Shown here piece after piece: positions 1 to 7,794 of a stretch of DNA of 45,864 bases. The number at the start of each line of letters is the position of its first letter. Within the stretch, counting starts at the first letter, position 1. Both the position numbers and the translations under genes were made by a program. The notes beneath the pieces were generated by a model. It saw only the letters and a program-made list of their open reading frames with translations. It was not told where the DNA came from and did no database searches. This DNA is from Clostridiales bacterium (GTDB lineage: Bacteria > Bacillota > Clostridia > Christensenellales > Aristaeellaceae). The DNA lies in assembly GCA_012520375.1 (NCBI GenBank), contig JAAYOH010000003.1, positions 1-45,864 of the forward strand, written 5' to 3'.

Positions 1-1523
1 AGCGACTCCAGGCACTGCTGAAAGAGAAGGACCAGATCATCCTGAACCTGAACCGTGCCCGGTTTGGGCAGAGCAGTGAGAAGCGAACGTATCTTCTCAG
101 CGACGGGCAGCTGAGCATGTTCGAGCAGGCGGGAGACGGCATCACGGAGAAGGCGACGGAAGATGCACCTGCGGCAGAGAAGAAAGAGGTCGCGGTAGGA
201 GCGTACACCCGCAAACCGAAGCGCAGCATGGAAGAGCTTGTGGCGGACCTGCCGGAGGAGACCGTTGTCCTTGACCTACCCGACAGGGAGAAGCACACGA
301 AGGACGGTCGTCCGCTGAAATACATCGGCACGGACCTGATCCGTACGGAGCTGGTGCGAGAACCGTCCCGGATCTATGTGAAGAAGTATTACTGCAAGAG
401 CTACGCGGATCCGACGGCGGAAGAGCTGACGGGAAAAGCTGACATACGACGCCCGGCGGCCCCTGCGCCGCTGTTGCCGCACAGCTACGCCTCGGCATCC
501 GTGGTGACGGACATCATTGTGAAGAAGTACGCCGACGCGCTGCCTCTGTACCGTCAGGAACAGATGTGGAAGCGGTTGAAGGTCGACCTGAAGCGCAACA
601 CGATGGCGAACTGGGTCATTCAGACGGCGGAGACATACCTGAAACCCTTCAACGAAGCATTTCAGCAGGAACTGCTCCGGCAGCCGGTGATCCATGCGGA
701 TGAGACCGTATTGCAGGTGAATAAGGAGCCGGGCAGGGACGCCACGGCGGAATCGCGGATCTGGGCATATGCATCCTCCAAGCGAGCCGAACGACAGATC
801 CGATATTTCCGGTATGAGGAAAGCCGCAAAGGGGCCTGCGCCGGGAAAACGCTCGGAGGCTACACCGGGGTAGTGGTCTCAGACGGTTACAGCGGCTACA
901 ACGTGCTGAACGGAGCCATTCGGGCAGGCTGCTGGGCGCATGCCCGGCGGAAATGGGTAGAGGCCATGCCGAAAGGCGTGACCCAAGAGAACGCCCTGGC
1001 GGCAAAAGGGCTGGACTATTGCAGCAAACTCTTTGAAGTGGAGCAAAAGCTGGAAAATCTTTCGGACGCGGAGCGCCGGGAACAGCGCCGGCTTCAATCC
1101 AGGCCCATTGTCGAAGCGTACTACGCCTGGCTGCAGACCATATTCAAACCCACGGGAAAACTGAAGAAGGCGATCACCTACTCCCTCAACCAGCGGGAAT
1201 ACCTTTGCGCGTTCCTCGACCACGGAGAGATCGAGATCAGCAACAACCAGGTGGAAAACGCCATCCGCCCGATCGTGGTTGGCCGGAAGAACTGGCTGTT
1301 TTGTGATACCCAGGCCGGAGCTGATGCCAGTGTGATGATCTTCACCATGCTGGAGACCGCCAAAGCGAACGGACTGAACCCGGAAACCTATCTCAACCAC
1401 ATATTGACCGTTCTGCCGGATCGCTTTGCCCAGGACCCCGGGGCAGCGATTGACGATCTGTTGCCCTGGGCTGCAGACATGCAACGGCAGTTTGCACTGT
1501 AGCGTGCTTTATTGAGCGCTTAC
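1..1523 (+). mobile_element. IS66-family insertion sequence, right part
   Basis: The window opens inside an IS66-type element: the tnpC transposase frame is open from the first bases and stops at 1502. Twenty-one bases later lies GAGCGCTTAC (to 1523), whose reverse complement GTAAGCGCTC matches the GTAAGCG-type termini known for IS66 elements, so I place the right inverted-repeat end at about 1523. The left end, tnpA and tnpB are outside the window, so the target duplication cannot be checked. The element sits just downstream of the tmRNA gene terminator. Confidence 0.75.
3..1502 (+). CDS. tnpC: IS66 family transposase TnpC (5' truncated by window edge)
   Basis: DDE-type transposase that would cut and join the ends of its own IS66 element. 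The frame runs uninterrupted from base 3, before the first ATG at 117, and the upstream residues (ARFGQSSEKR) are the usual TnpC N-terminal region, so the true start lies left of the window. Visible catalytic signatures are HADETVLQVN (first Asp), VVSDGYSGYN (second Asp) and SNNQVENAIRP (Glu), followed by the GRKNWLF block typical of the family. The zinc-finger region usually carrying CPxCG has lost its cysteines (LPDREKHTKDGRPLKYIG). No frameshift or internal stop is present, so the protein may be functional. The helper genes tnpA and tnpB are not in view. Confidence 0.93.
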   Translation, partial: RLQALLKEKDQIILNLNRARFGQSSEKRTYLLSDGQLSMFEQAGDGITEKATEDAPAAEKKEVAVGAYTRKPKRSMEELVADLPEETVVLDLPDREKHTKDGRPLKYIGTDLIRTELVREPSRIYVKKYYCKSYADPTAEELTGKADIRRPAAPAPLLPHSYASASVVTDIIVKKYADALPLYRQEQMWKRLKVDLKRNTMANWVIQTAETYLKPFNEAFQQELLRQPVIHADETVLQVNKEPGRDATAESRIWAYASSKRAERQIRYFRYEESRKGACAGKTLGGYTGVVVSDGYSGYNVLNGAIRAGCWAHARRKWVEAMPKGVTQENALAAKGLDYCSKLFEVEQKLENLSDAERREQRRLQSRPIVEAYYAWLQTIFKPTGKLKKAITYSLNQREYLCAFLDHGEIEISNNQVENAIRPIVVGRKNWLFCDTQAGADASVMIFTMLETAKANGLNPETYLNHILTVLPDRFAQDPGAAIDDLLPWAADMQRQFAL

Positions 1524-1589
1524 CATCTTTTTAATGCAAAATGTTTTTTGACCCGCCAATTTTCGCAGGTCGCATATCTGGAAAATGGC

Positions 1590-1636
1590 AAATCAAGAAA
1601 TCCGAACCCTTGACCGATTGGCCTAAGGTTCGGATT
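1590..1636 (-). terminator. Rho-independent terminator of ssrA
   Basis: Read on the minus strand, AATCCGAACC (1636-1627) pairs perfectly with GGTTCGGATT (1608-1599), with an 18-nt loop and a T-rich tail (TCTTGATTT). It lies 13 nt past the tmRNA 3' end, the expected place for its terminator. Confidence 0.75.
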
Positions 1637-1648
1637 GTCTTGCATTGA

Positions 1649-1996
1649 TGGAGGCGAGGGGAGTCGAACCCCTGTCCGAAAACCCGAAAACTCAAGCATC
1701 TCCGAGCGCAGTTCGCGTTTTACCGTTCCCTCTGCCAGGCGCCCACGAACGGGCTCATGGTTTTGGTAGCTTCATAAGATCCCACCTGCTGCAAAGCTTG
1801 GGCAGGCTGGTTCCCCGCCTTGATGACGCCGGATGACTATGCCGCGGGAAGCACAGGTCCGACGGGCAGCCTTAAGCGGCTACCGGAACAAAGTTGTCTT
1901 CGTTCGCAGTTATTGTTTTTCCCCGTTTTATGGTGGTCTGGGTCCACCGCTCGCTTCTCAAGTCTCCTTGATCCCCGTCGAAACCATTACGCCCCC
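1649..1996 (-). ncRNA. ssrA: Transfer-messenger RNA (tmRNA)
   Basis: tmRNA rescues ribosomes stalled on broken mRNAs and tags the nascent peptide for ClpXP-type proteolysis. The 5' end GGGGGCGTAATGGTTTCGAC and the 3' end GGTTCGACTCCCCTCGCCTCCA are diagnostic; the first seven bases pair with the last seven before the discriminator A (one G-U). The tag frame reads GCG AAC GAA GAC AAC TTT GTT CCG GTA GCC GCT TAA, giving (A)ANEDNFVPVAA, with the Ala-Ala end needed for ClpXP recognition. CCA is not encoded. About 348 nt, a normal size. The gene starts 3 nt after the smpB stop and has no convincing promoter of its own, so it is probably cut from a smpB-ssrA transcript. Confidence 0.97.
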
Positions 1997-1999
1997 TTA

Positions 2000-2458
2000 C
2001 TATCGTTCGCGCATGGTGCGCTCCATGTCCCGCTGTGCATCCCTCTTGGCCTGGGTCTCCCGCTTGTCGAATGTCTTCTTGCCGCGGCAGATGGCCAGCT
2101 CCAGCTTCATCCGCCCGTCCTTCAGGTAGATGGACAGGGGGACGAGGGTCAGGCCCTTTTGCATCACAGCCTGTTCCAACTTCCGGATCTCGGCCTTGTG
2201 CATCAGCAGGCGTTTGGGCCGCAGGGGGTCGGCGTTGTAGATGTTGCCCTTCTCGTAGGGGCTTATGTGCATCCCCTCGACGAACAGCTCGCCCTTTCGC
2301 ACCTGGGCAAAGCTTTCCTTCAGGTTCACCTGCCCCAGCCGGATGGACTTCACCTCGGTCCCCTTCAACTCGATACCGGCCTCGAACGTCTCTTCGATGA
2401 AGTAGTCATGCCGCGCCTTCCGGTTCTGTGCAATGATCTTCACGCCCTTCTGCGGCAT
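2000..2458 (-). CDS. smpB: SsrA-binding protein SmpB
   Basis: Small basic RNA-binding protein that delivers tmRNA to stalled ribosomes. The 152-residue product has the family's N-terminal block ([21 protein letters not shown]), the [11 protein letters not shown] strand and the lysine/arginine-rich C-terminal tail ([18 protein letters not shown]) that folds in the decoding centre. I chose the ATG at 2458 because AAAGGGGTG lies just upstream and the start [12 protein letters not shown] matches SmpB; a longer frame upstream has no family similarity. It is directly followed by its RNA partner ssrA, and two genes of the ClpXP protease that degrades tagged proteins lie 9 kb away in the same window. 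Confidence 0.97.
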   Translation of the reverse strand: MPQKGVKIIAQNRKARHDYFIEETFEAGIELKGTEVKSIRLGQVNLKESFAQVRKGELFVEGMHISPYEKGNIYNADPLRPKRLLMHKAEIRKLEQAVMQKGLTLVPLSIYLKDGRMKLELAICRGKKTFDKRETQAKRDAQRDMERTMRER

Positions 2459-2485
2459 GGCCACACCCCTTTCCTGCGCTTTCCT

Positions 2486-2514
2486 ATTGTACCACGGCCC
2501 GGGCTTTTTGGCAA
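2486..2514 (-). promoter_or_regulatory. Sigma-A promoter of smpB-ssrA
   Basis: Minus strand: -35 TTGCCA (2514-2509), 17-bp spacer, -10 TACAAT (2491-2486), 28 nt upstream of the smpB start codon. It probably drives both smpB and ssrA. Confidence 0.7.
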
Positions 2515-2573
2515 GCCCCATAAATGGGCAACAGGGAAACGCTTCTTGCCCCTTTTTGTGTCACATTCCGATA

Positions 2574-2602
2574 TTGACTTTTATTTCCCGGCCCTGTACA
2601 AT
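2574..2602 (+). promoter_or_regulatory. Sigma-A promoter of the MATE gene
   Basis: TTGACT (2574-2579), 17-bp spacer, TACAAT (2597-2602); the start codon of the MATE gene follows 28 nt later. Confidence 0.75.
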
Positions 2603-2630
2603 TGAGCCGGACTGACCCACACGAGGTGCG

Positions 2631-4007
2631 ATGATGAACGTTTCACGGGCGCGCTATGAAATCGACATGACCCAGGGACCGTTGCTGCGCAAAATCCTGC
2701 TCTTCGCTGTCCCCCTGATGCTGTCCGGCTCCCTGCAACTGCTGTACAACGCCGCGGACATTGCGGTTGTGGGCGTTTTTACCCAGGACCACACCGCCCA
2801 GGCGGCAGTGACCTCCACCTCTTCCCTGATCAACCTGATCGTCACCCTGTTCATCGGCCTTTCCGTGGGGGTAAATGTATGCGTTTCCACCCATCACGGC
2901 GCGGGCCGGGCCAAAGAGGCCAGCCAGGCGGTGCACACCGCCATCGCCATCAGCCTGATCGCCGGGGTGGGCGCCGGGCTCTTCGGGCTGTTCGCCGCCC
3001 GCAAACTGCTCATCCTCATGGACAGCCCGGCGGACGTCATCGACCAGGCCACCTTGTACCTCACCATCTACTTCGCAGGCCTGCCCGCTTCCATGCTGTA
3101 CAACTTCGGCGCGGCGGTGCTCCGGGCCATCGGGGATACCCGGCGGCCCCTGTACTATTTGACGATCTCCGGGCTCATCAATGTGGGGCTCAACCTGATC
3201 ACCGTCATTGTTTTCGGCATGGGGGTGGCGGGGGTAGCCCTCTCCACGGTGGCCAGCCAGGTGGTTTCCGCCATCCTCGTCCTCATCTGCCTGGTCCGTT
3301 CCCACGGCGTCATCCACCTGCGCCCCAAGGAGATCCGCATCGTCGCGCCGCGGCTGAAGGAGATCGCCCGGGTGGGCATCCCCGCGGGGCTCCAGGGCAT
3401 GATCTTCTCCGCCTCCAACGTGCTGATCCAGTCCTCCGTCAATTCCTTCGGTTCCGTTGCCATGGCTGGGAACGGGGCGGCCCAAAGCCTGGACGGCTTC
3501 CTGAACGTCACAACCAACTCGGTAGCCCAGGCCGGCCTGGCCTTTTCCGCCCAGAACGTGGGGGCCCGCAAGTACCGCCGGGTGGGCCGGGTGCTGGTGG
3601 TATGCTTGCTGCTGTCCATGGGCGTCGGCCTGGGTCTGGGGCTTTTGATGTATGCCTTCGCCGGCCCCCTTCTGCGCATCTACACCAAAGATGCCCAGGT
3701 CATCGCGCATGGGCTCATCCGCATGCGCGTCATGTGCCTCACCTATTTCCTGTGCGCCGTCATGGACGTGTTCGCCAACACCATCCGGGGCACGGGCCAT
3801 TCGGTTGCGCCCATGCTGGTCACCGCCCTGGGGGTGGTGGGTATCCGCTTGGGCTGGCTGTTCTTCGTCTTCCCTTCCAACCGGACCCTCGAGATGCTGT
3901 ACTGCTCTTATCCCGTCAGCTGGATCGTCACCTCTCTGGTCCACGCCGTATGCTTTGTGTCCATCTACCGGAAGCTGCTCAAAAGGGCGCCTCTTCCACC
4001 CCACTGA
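2631..4007 (+). CDS. MATE family multidrug/toxin efflux transporter
   Basis: Integral membrane exporter of the MATE (MOP superfamily) type, expected to use a Na+ or H+ gradient to expel cationic compounds. The 458-residue length and about twelve hydrophobic segments fit the family. The N-terminal block (LLRKILLFAVPLMLSGSLQLLYNAADIAVVG) and its repeat-like counterpart in the second half (IARVGIPAGLQGMIFSASNVLIQSSVNSFG) are classic MATE features. Two consecutive ATG codons are present; GAGGTG ends only 2 nt before the first, so the second (2634) may be the true start. The last 29 bp overlap the end of the convergent radical SAM gene. The substrate cannot be told from sequence. Confidence 0.92.
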   Translation: MMNVSRARYEIDMTQGPLLRKILLFAVPLMLSGSLQLLYNAADIAVVGVFTQDHTAQAAVTSTSSLINLIVTLFIGLSVGVNVCVSTHHGAGRAKEASQAVHTAIAISLIAGVGAGLFGLFAARKLLILMDSPADVIDQATLYLTIYFAGLPASMLYNFGAAVLRAIGDTRRPLYYLTISGLINVGLNLITVIVFGMGVAGVALSTVASQVVSAILVLICLVRSHGVIHLRPKEIRIVAPRLKEIARVGIPAGLQGMIFSASNVLIQSSVNSFGSVAMAGNGAAQSLDGFLNVTTNSVAQAGLAFSAQNVGARKYRRVGRVLVVCLLLSMGVGLGLGLLMYAFAGPLLRIYTKDAQVIAHGLIRMRVMCLTYFLCAVMDVFANTIRGTGHSVAPMLVTALGVVGIRLGWLFFVFPSNRTLEMLYCSYPVSWIVTSLVHAVCFVSIYRKLLKRAPLPPH

Positions 4008-4887
4008 GGTCGAAGGGCGGGATATGGTCTTCCTCCGCCGCCTCCAGTTCCTGTACATATCCATCTTCAAGCCCCAGATCCAGCATATGCCCGTAGACCC
4101 TTTCGTATTCCCTTTTGGTGATGCGCCTGTGGAAGCCGGGCATGTTCTTTGCCTCGCCGTAGGGCGTGTACTGGGCCATCAGGCTGACCCAGGCGCCGGG
4201 GAGGTTCCGGGCGATCCAGTCCAGCACCCGCATGGAGTCATCGGTACAGCCCGGGAGGATCAAATGCCGCACCATCAGCCCCCTTGCCATTATCCCGTCC
4301 CCGTCCAGCTGGGGCGGCCCCACCTGGGCATACATCTCCCGGACCGAGGCGCTGGCCCATTTGAAATAGTCCGGAGCCCCGGACAGCTTCCCGGACAGCC
4401 CGGGATCCACGTATTTGATGTCGGGCAGGTAGATCTGCACCTTCCCCGCCATGGCCCGGATACATTCGGGCCGCTCGTACCCCCCGCTGTTCCACACCAC
4501 GGGTACCGGCATTTCGTGCTCCCTCAGCAGCCGCCAGATGCTGTGGGTGTACTGGGTGGGGCTCACGAAGTTGATGTTGTGGGGCTCCCACTCCACGAGA
4601 AACCGCCGGATGCTCTGCCACAGCCCCTCCTGGGAGAGGCGCTTTCCGAAGCACTCCCGGCTGATCTGCCAATTCTGGCAGAAGGCGCAGCCCAGGGGAC
4701 AGCCGGAGAAAAATACGGTACCCGAGCCCCGGTCCCCGCTGATGCAGGGTTCCTCGCCGAAGTGCAGGGCGATGCGGGCCACCGCCGGGTCCTCCCCCAG
4801 GCGGCACATGCCCTTGCCCCCGCCCGGCTGCTCCTTCCCCCGGACCACGCCGCACATGCGGGGGCACAGTTTGCAGGGAAAAGGCAT
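3979..4887 (-). CDS. PflX-like radical SAM protein (PflA-related, COG1313 type)
   Basis: A 302-residue radical S-adenosylmethionine enzyme. The cluster motif CxxxCxxC is in SGCPLGCAFCQNW (about residues 79-91), and the N-terminal cysteine motif CKLCPRMCGV is typical of the PflX/COG1313 group related to pyruvate formate-lyase activating enzyme. No glycyl-radical partner is nearby, so its substrate is unknown. The start ATG (4887) is 1 nt past the proA stop, so it is probably co-transcribed and translationally coupled with proA. Its 3' end overlaps the end of the convergent MATE gene by 29 bp, which leaves no room for a terminator between them. Confidence 0.85.
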   Translation of the reverse strand: MPFPCKLCPRMCGVVRGKEQPGGGKGMCRLGEDPAVARIALHFGEEPCISGDRGSGTVFFSGCPLGCAFCQNWQISRECFGKRLSQEGLWQSIRRFLVEWEPHNINFVSPTQYTHSIWRLLREHEMPVPVVWNSGGYERPECIRAMAGKVQIYLPDIKYVDPGLSGKLSGAPDYFKWASASVREMYAQVGPPQLDGDGIMARGLMVRHLILPGCTDDSMRVLDWIARNLPGAWVSLMAQYTPYGEAKNMPGFHRRITKREYERVYGHMLDLGLEDGYVQELEAAEEDHIPPFDLSGVEEAPF

Positions 4888-4888
4888 C

Positions 4889-6133
4889 TCAGCGCACCTG
4901 CCCGTCCCCGTACACCAAATACTTGTAGGTGGTCAGCTCCCGCAGCCCCATGGGGCCCCGGGCGTGCAGTTTCTGGTTGCTGATCCCGATCTCGGCGCCG
5001 AACCCGTACTCCCCCCCGTCGGTGAAGCGGGTGGAGGCGTTCACATATATCGACGCCGCATCCACCAGGGTGGTGAACTGCTCCGCGGCCCCTTCGTCCC
5101 GGGTGATGATGGCCTCGCTGTGCCGGGTTCCGTGGGCGTTGATGTGCCGGATCGCCTCCTGTACGCCGTCCACCACCTTCACGGAATAGATCAGGTCGTT
5201 GTACTCGGTATCCCAGTCTTCTTCCGTAGCCGCCTCCACCCAGGGACAGATCTCCCGGGTCTTTGGGCAGCCCCGAACTTCCACGCCCTTTGCCCGAAGT
5301 TCCTCCAGGCAGCCCGGCAGAAAGCCCTCTGCGATGGCTTCATCCACCAGCAGCGTCTCGGCGGCGTTGCACACGCTGGGCCTTGAGATCTTGGCGCTCA
5401 CCGCGATCTTTTTCCCCATTTCAGGGTCACAAGCCCCGTCCACGTATACGTGGCACACCCCGTCCCCGGTCTGGATCACCGGTACCGTCGCCTGCTCCAG
5501 CACCGAGCGGATCAGGCCCTTGCCTCCCCGGGGGATCAACACGTCCACCAGCCCGTTCAGGGTCATCAGGCGGCCTGCGGTCTCCCGCGAAGTATCTTCC
5601 ACCAGCTGCACACAGTCCTCCGGCAATCCCGCGTTCCTGCAGGCCTGTTGCAGCACCCGGGTGAGTGCCTTGTTGGAGTGTATGGCGTCGGAGCCCCCTC
5701 TCAGGATCACCGCGTTCCCCGCCTTGACGCACAGGGCCGCCGCGTCCACCGTTACATTGGGCCGGGACTCAAAGATAATGGCCACCACCCCCAGGGGAAC
5801 GCTGACCTTCCTGATCTTCAGCCCGTTGGGCCTCGTGAACTCCTCCAGCACCCTGCCCACCGGGTCCGGCAGCGCCGCCACCTGAAGCAGCCCCTGGGCC
5901 ATCTGTCGGATGCGCCCCTCCGTCAGGGTGAGCCGCTCGACAAAGGCAGGGTTCATGCCCTTCTCCCGGGCATTTTCCAGGTCCACTCTGTTCTCCTCCA
6001 GGATCTTTTCGCCATGCTCCTGCAGGAGCGCCGCCGCTTCCTCGAGCCAGGCGTTTTTGTCTTTCGCGGAGACGCCCCCCAAGGCGATGGCCGCGCTCCG
6101 GGCGCTCCGGGCGGCCCTATCCAGATCAAACAT
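4889..6133 (-). CDS. proA: Gamma-glutamyl phosphate reductase
   Basis: Cytosolic NADPH-dependent enzyme reducing gamma-glutamyl phosphate to glutamate semialdehyde in proline synthesis. The 414-residue product is full length for ProA, with the aldehyde-dehydrogenase fold signatures VPLGVVAIIFESRPNVTVD, the GGSDAIHSN loop and the catalytic cysteine region SVCNAAETLLVD. The ATG at 6133 is preceded by AAAGGGGTGG and matches the family start; an in-frame extension upstream reaches into the promoter and has no similarity. The usual partner proB (glutamate 5-kinase) is not adjacent; the coupled downstream gene encodes a radical SAM protein instead. Confidence 0.96.
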   Translation of the reverse strand: MFDLDRAARSARSAAIALGGVSAKDKNAWLEEAAALLQEHGEKILEENRVDLENAREKGMNPAFVERLTLTEGRIRQMAQGLLQVAALPDPVGRVLEEFTRPNGLKIRKVSVPLGVVAIIFESRPNVTVDAAALCVKAGNAVILRGGSDAIHSNKALTRVLQQACRNAGLPEDCVQLVEDTSRETAGRLMTLNGLVDVLIPRGGKGLIRSVLEQATVPVIQTGDGVCHVYVDGACDPEMGKKIAVSAKISRPSVCNAAETLLVDEAIAEGFLPGCLEELRAKGVEVRGCPKTREICPWVEAATEEDWDTEYNDLIYSVKVVDGVQEAIRHINAHGTRHSEAIITRDEGAAEQFTTLVDAASIYVNASTRFTDGGEYGFGAEIGISNQKLHARGPMGLRELTTYKYLVYGDGQVR

Positions 6134-6157
6134 GTCTTCCACCCCTTTCTGTCCCAT

Positions 6158-6187
6158 ATTATATGAAATCCCCGCCCTTTCTGTCAA
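6158..6187 (-). promoter_or_regulatory. Sigma-A promoter of proA
   Basis: Minus strand: perfect TTGACA (6187-6182), 18-bp spacer, perfect TATAAT (6163-6158), 24 nt upstream of the proA start. It lies back to back with the promoter of the divergent operon. Confidence 0.85.
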
Positions 6188-6193
6188 TTCCCC

Positions 6194-6222
6194 TTGCGAA
6201 AAGGACCAAAGTAGGATAAAAT
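6194..6222 (+). promoter_or_regulatory. Sigma-A promoter of the radC-like operon
   Basis: TTGCGA (6194-6199), 17-bp spacer, TAAAAT (6217-6222); the start codon at 6258 has GGGAGGG before it. Its -35 box begins 7 bp from the -35 box of the divergent proA promoter. Confidence 0.65.
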
Positions 6223-6257
6223 GTGCAGGTACAGCGAACCAAGTGGGAGGGAATGCC

Positions 6258-6530
6258 ATGAAGATACCCTTTTCGAAGGAAGAAGCTTTGGCATTGCGGC
6301 AGGCCCTGTCTGACTGCCCGGATGCCGAAGCCCTCGGAAAGGATGCGTATGTGGTCGATCTGTACGATGCCGACCCGCCCCTTTCCCTGGAGCTTGTTTT
6401 CCCGAAAGACGGCGTAGAGGTTCTGGCCGCTGAGGAACTCGCCTACAGCGAGGAACTGGACGGCTGGTACCTGAGCGGCCCGGTGGCGGATGCCGCTGTC
6501 CTGGCTGCTGCCCTGCGCACCCTTTTCTGA
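6258..6530 (+). CDS. Hypothetical protein, 90 aa
   Basis: I do not recognise this small acidic protein. It begins MKIPFSKEEALALRQAL, has no cysteine pair that would suggest metal binding, no signal peptide and no membrane segment, and is rich in Leu, Ala, Glu and Asp, suggesting a small soluble cytoplasmic domain. The ATG at 6258 has GGGAGGG about 7 nt upstream. The stop codon is 2 nt before the radC-like start, so the two are surely co-transcribed and probably coupled. Coding character is supported by this tight packing and by codon use similar to the neighbours. Confidence 0.75.
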   Translation: MKIPFSKEEALALRQALSDCPDAEALGKDAYVVDLYDADPPLSLELVFPKDGVEVLAAEELAYSEELDGWYLSGPVADAAVLAAALRTLF

Positions 6531-6532
6531 CG

Positions 6533-7201
6533 ATGGACGAGGCGCTGTTGGCTGAACTCCTGGAAAAGCTGGGGGCGGCGAAATCGCTCCCGGCCGCCGA
6601 GCTGCTGAAACTGTACGGGGGGCTGGGCCCGTTGCTGGACGAAGAGTCCGGGACCCTGGAAGCCCTTACCGGCTTGTCCAAAGACAAAGCCCGACTGCTG
6701 ACACTGATCCCGGAGCTGGCCCGGTACATCGCCCGGGAAGAGGCGGAAAAGCTGCGGAAGCTGAACAGCTACGACCGGGCCTGCGCGTACCTCGCGGGCC
6801 ATTACCTGGGCGCACGCCGCGAACAAGTGTATCTCCTTTGCCTGGACAAGGCGGGTTGTCTGCTGGATTGCACGCGGGTGTTGGAAGGCAGCGTGGAGCA
6901 GGTTTCCTGCCCGCCCCGCAGGCTGCTGGAGCCGGCCCTTTCCAGCGGGGCCCACGCCCTCATCCTGTCCCACAACCATCCCGGCGGCACCCCCGGCCAC
7001 TCCGCCGGGGATATTGAGTACACCCTGCAGCTCCTTGAGATCCTGCGCCCCCTGGGGATCCTCCTCCTGGACCACATCGTCAGCGCCGACGGGCGCTGCG
7101 CATCCATCCACAACCATCCCGGTTTGCCGGGAGGCTCGATCTTTCACGGGCAGCCCAAAGATCCCCTCATCGCGGGCTGGCTCCCACCGAAAGGAGAATG
7201 A
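6533..7201 (+). CDS. RadC-like JAB-domain protein
   Basis: A 222-residue member of the RadC family: N-terminal helical part (residues 1-80, where HhH motifs occur in RadC) and a C-terminal JAB/MPN metalloprotease-like domain. The metal-binding signature SHNHPGGTPGHSAGD (His-x-His and Asp) is intact, as is the upstream LEGSVEQV strand with the glutamate. Despite the old name, a role in DNA repair is not established for this family. It is the middle gene of a three-gene operon; a ribosome site AAGGAG at its 3' end serves the dCMP deaminase gene. Confidence 0.88.
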   Translation: MDEALLAELLEKLGAAKSLPAAELLKLYGGLGPLLDEESGTLEALTGLSKDKARLLTLIPELARYIAREEAEKLRKLNSYDRACAYLAGHYLGARREQVYLLCLDKAGCLLDCTRVLEGSVEQVSCPPRRLLEPALSSGAHALILSHNHPGGTPGHSAGDIEYTLQLLEILRPLGILLLDHIVSADGRCASIHNHPGLPGGSIFHGQPKDPLIAGWLPPKGE

Positions 7202-7204
7202 CCC

Positions 7205-7663
7205 ATGGACAAGTGGGACAAGCGCTTCATGGAAATGGCCCGAGTCATCGCCACCTGGGCCAGCTGTTACCAGGACAACCGCAAAATCGGCGCGGTCATC
7301 GTCAAGGACAAGCGCATCATGACCACGGGCTACAACGGCGCCCCCGCCGGGGTAGCCACCTGCGTGGAGCGGGGGGAATGCCTTCGCCGTAAGCTGAACA
7401 TCCCCTCCGGGATGCGCCACGAATTGTGTTACGCCATCCACGCCGAGCAAAACGCCATCATCCAGGCTGCCCGGCTGGGGGTCTCCATCCAGGGCGCAAC
7501 CCTGTACTGCACCCACCAGCCCTGCGTCATCTGCGCCAAGATGATCGTCAATGCCGGGATTTGCCGGGTGGTGTACGCCGAGGGGTATCCCGACGAATTC
7601 TCCCTTCATATGCTGGCGGAGGGCGGCGTGTCCATCGAGAAATACGAAGGGGATCCGACCTGA
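7205..7663 (+). CDS. dCMP deaminase family protein (ComEB-like)
   Basis: Zinc-dependent cytidine/deoxycytidylate deaminase, which would convert dCMP to dUMP for thymidylate synthesis. The active site is visible: HAEQNAI (zinc His and proton-shuttling Glu) and CTHQPCVICAKMIVNAG (PCxxC with two zinc cysteines). The 152-residue length is normal. The early part DKWDKRFMEMARVIATWASC and the KIGAVIVKD strand are typical of the ComEB/dCMP deaminase branch. AAGGAG lies 8 nt upstream, inside the end of the preceding gene, so it is the last gene of that operon. Confidence 0.93.
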   Translation: MDKWDKRFMEMARVIATWASCYQDNRKIGAVIVKDKRIMTTGYNGAPAGVATCVERGECLRRKLNIPSGMRHELCYAIHAEQNAIIQAARLGVSIQGATLYCTHQPCVICAKMIVNAGICRVVYAEGYPDEFSLHMLAEGGVSIEKYEGDPT

Positions 7664-7721
7664 CAGAGCCCCGTTTGGTCTGTTAATCTTTCCTTATAGG
7701 CCCGAACTTACCGGAATTTGC

Positions 7722-7750
7722 TTGTTTGGCGCCTTTCTTTCGTGTATAAT
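7722..7750 (+). promoter_or_regulatory. Sigma-A promoter of the vanW gene
   Basis: TTGTTT (7722-7727), 17-bp spacer, perfect TATAAT (7745-7750); the coding start follows 44 nt later after AGGAG. Confidence 0.75.
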
Positions 7751-7794
7751 AGTTCTGTTTGAATATCAGGTTTGGGCCGACATCAGGAGTTTGT

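Noticed and set aside
1645-2129. Short plus-strand frames within the ssrA-smpB region
   Set aside because: They lie antisense to the tmRNA and smpB; the tmRNA ends and tag are unmistakable.
2492-2520. GGGCTT/AAGCCC hairpin between smpB and the MATE gene as terminator
   Set aside because: It overlaps the spacer and -35 box of the smpB promoter and no gene ends there, so a terminator role makes no sense.
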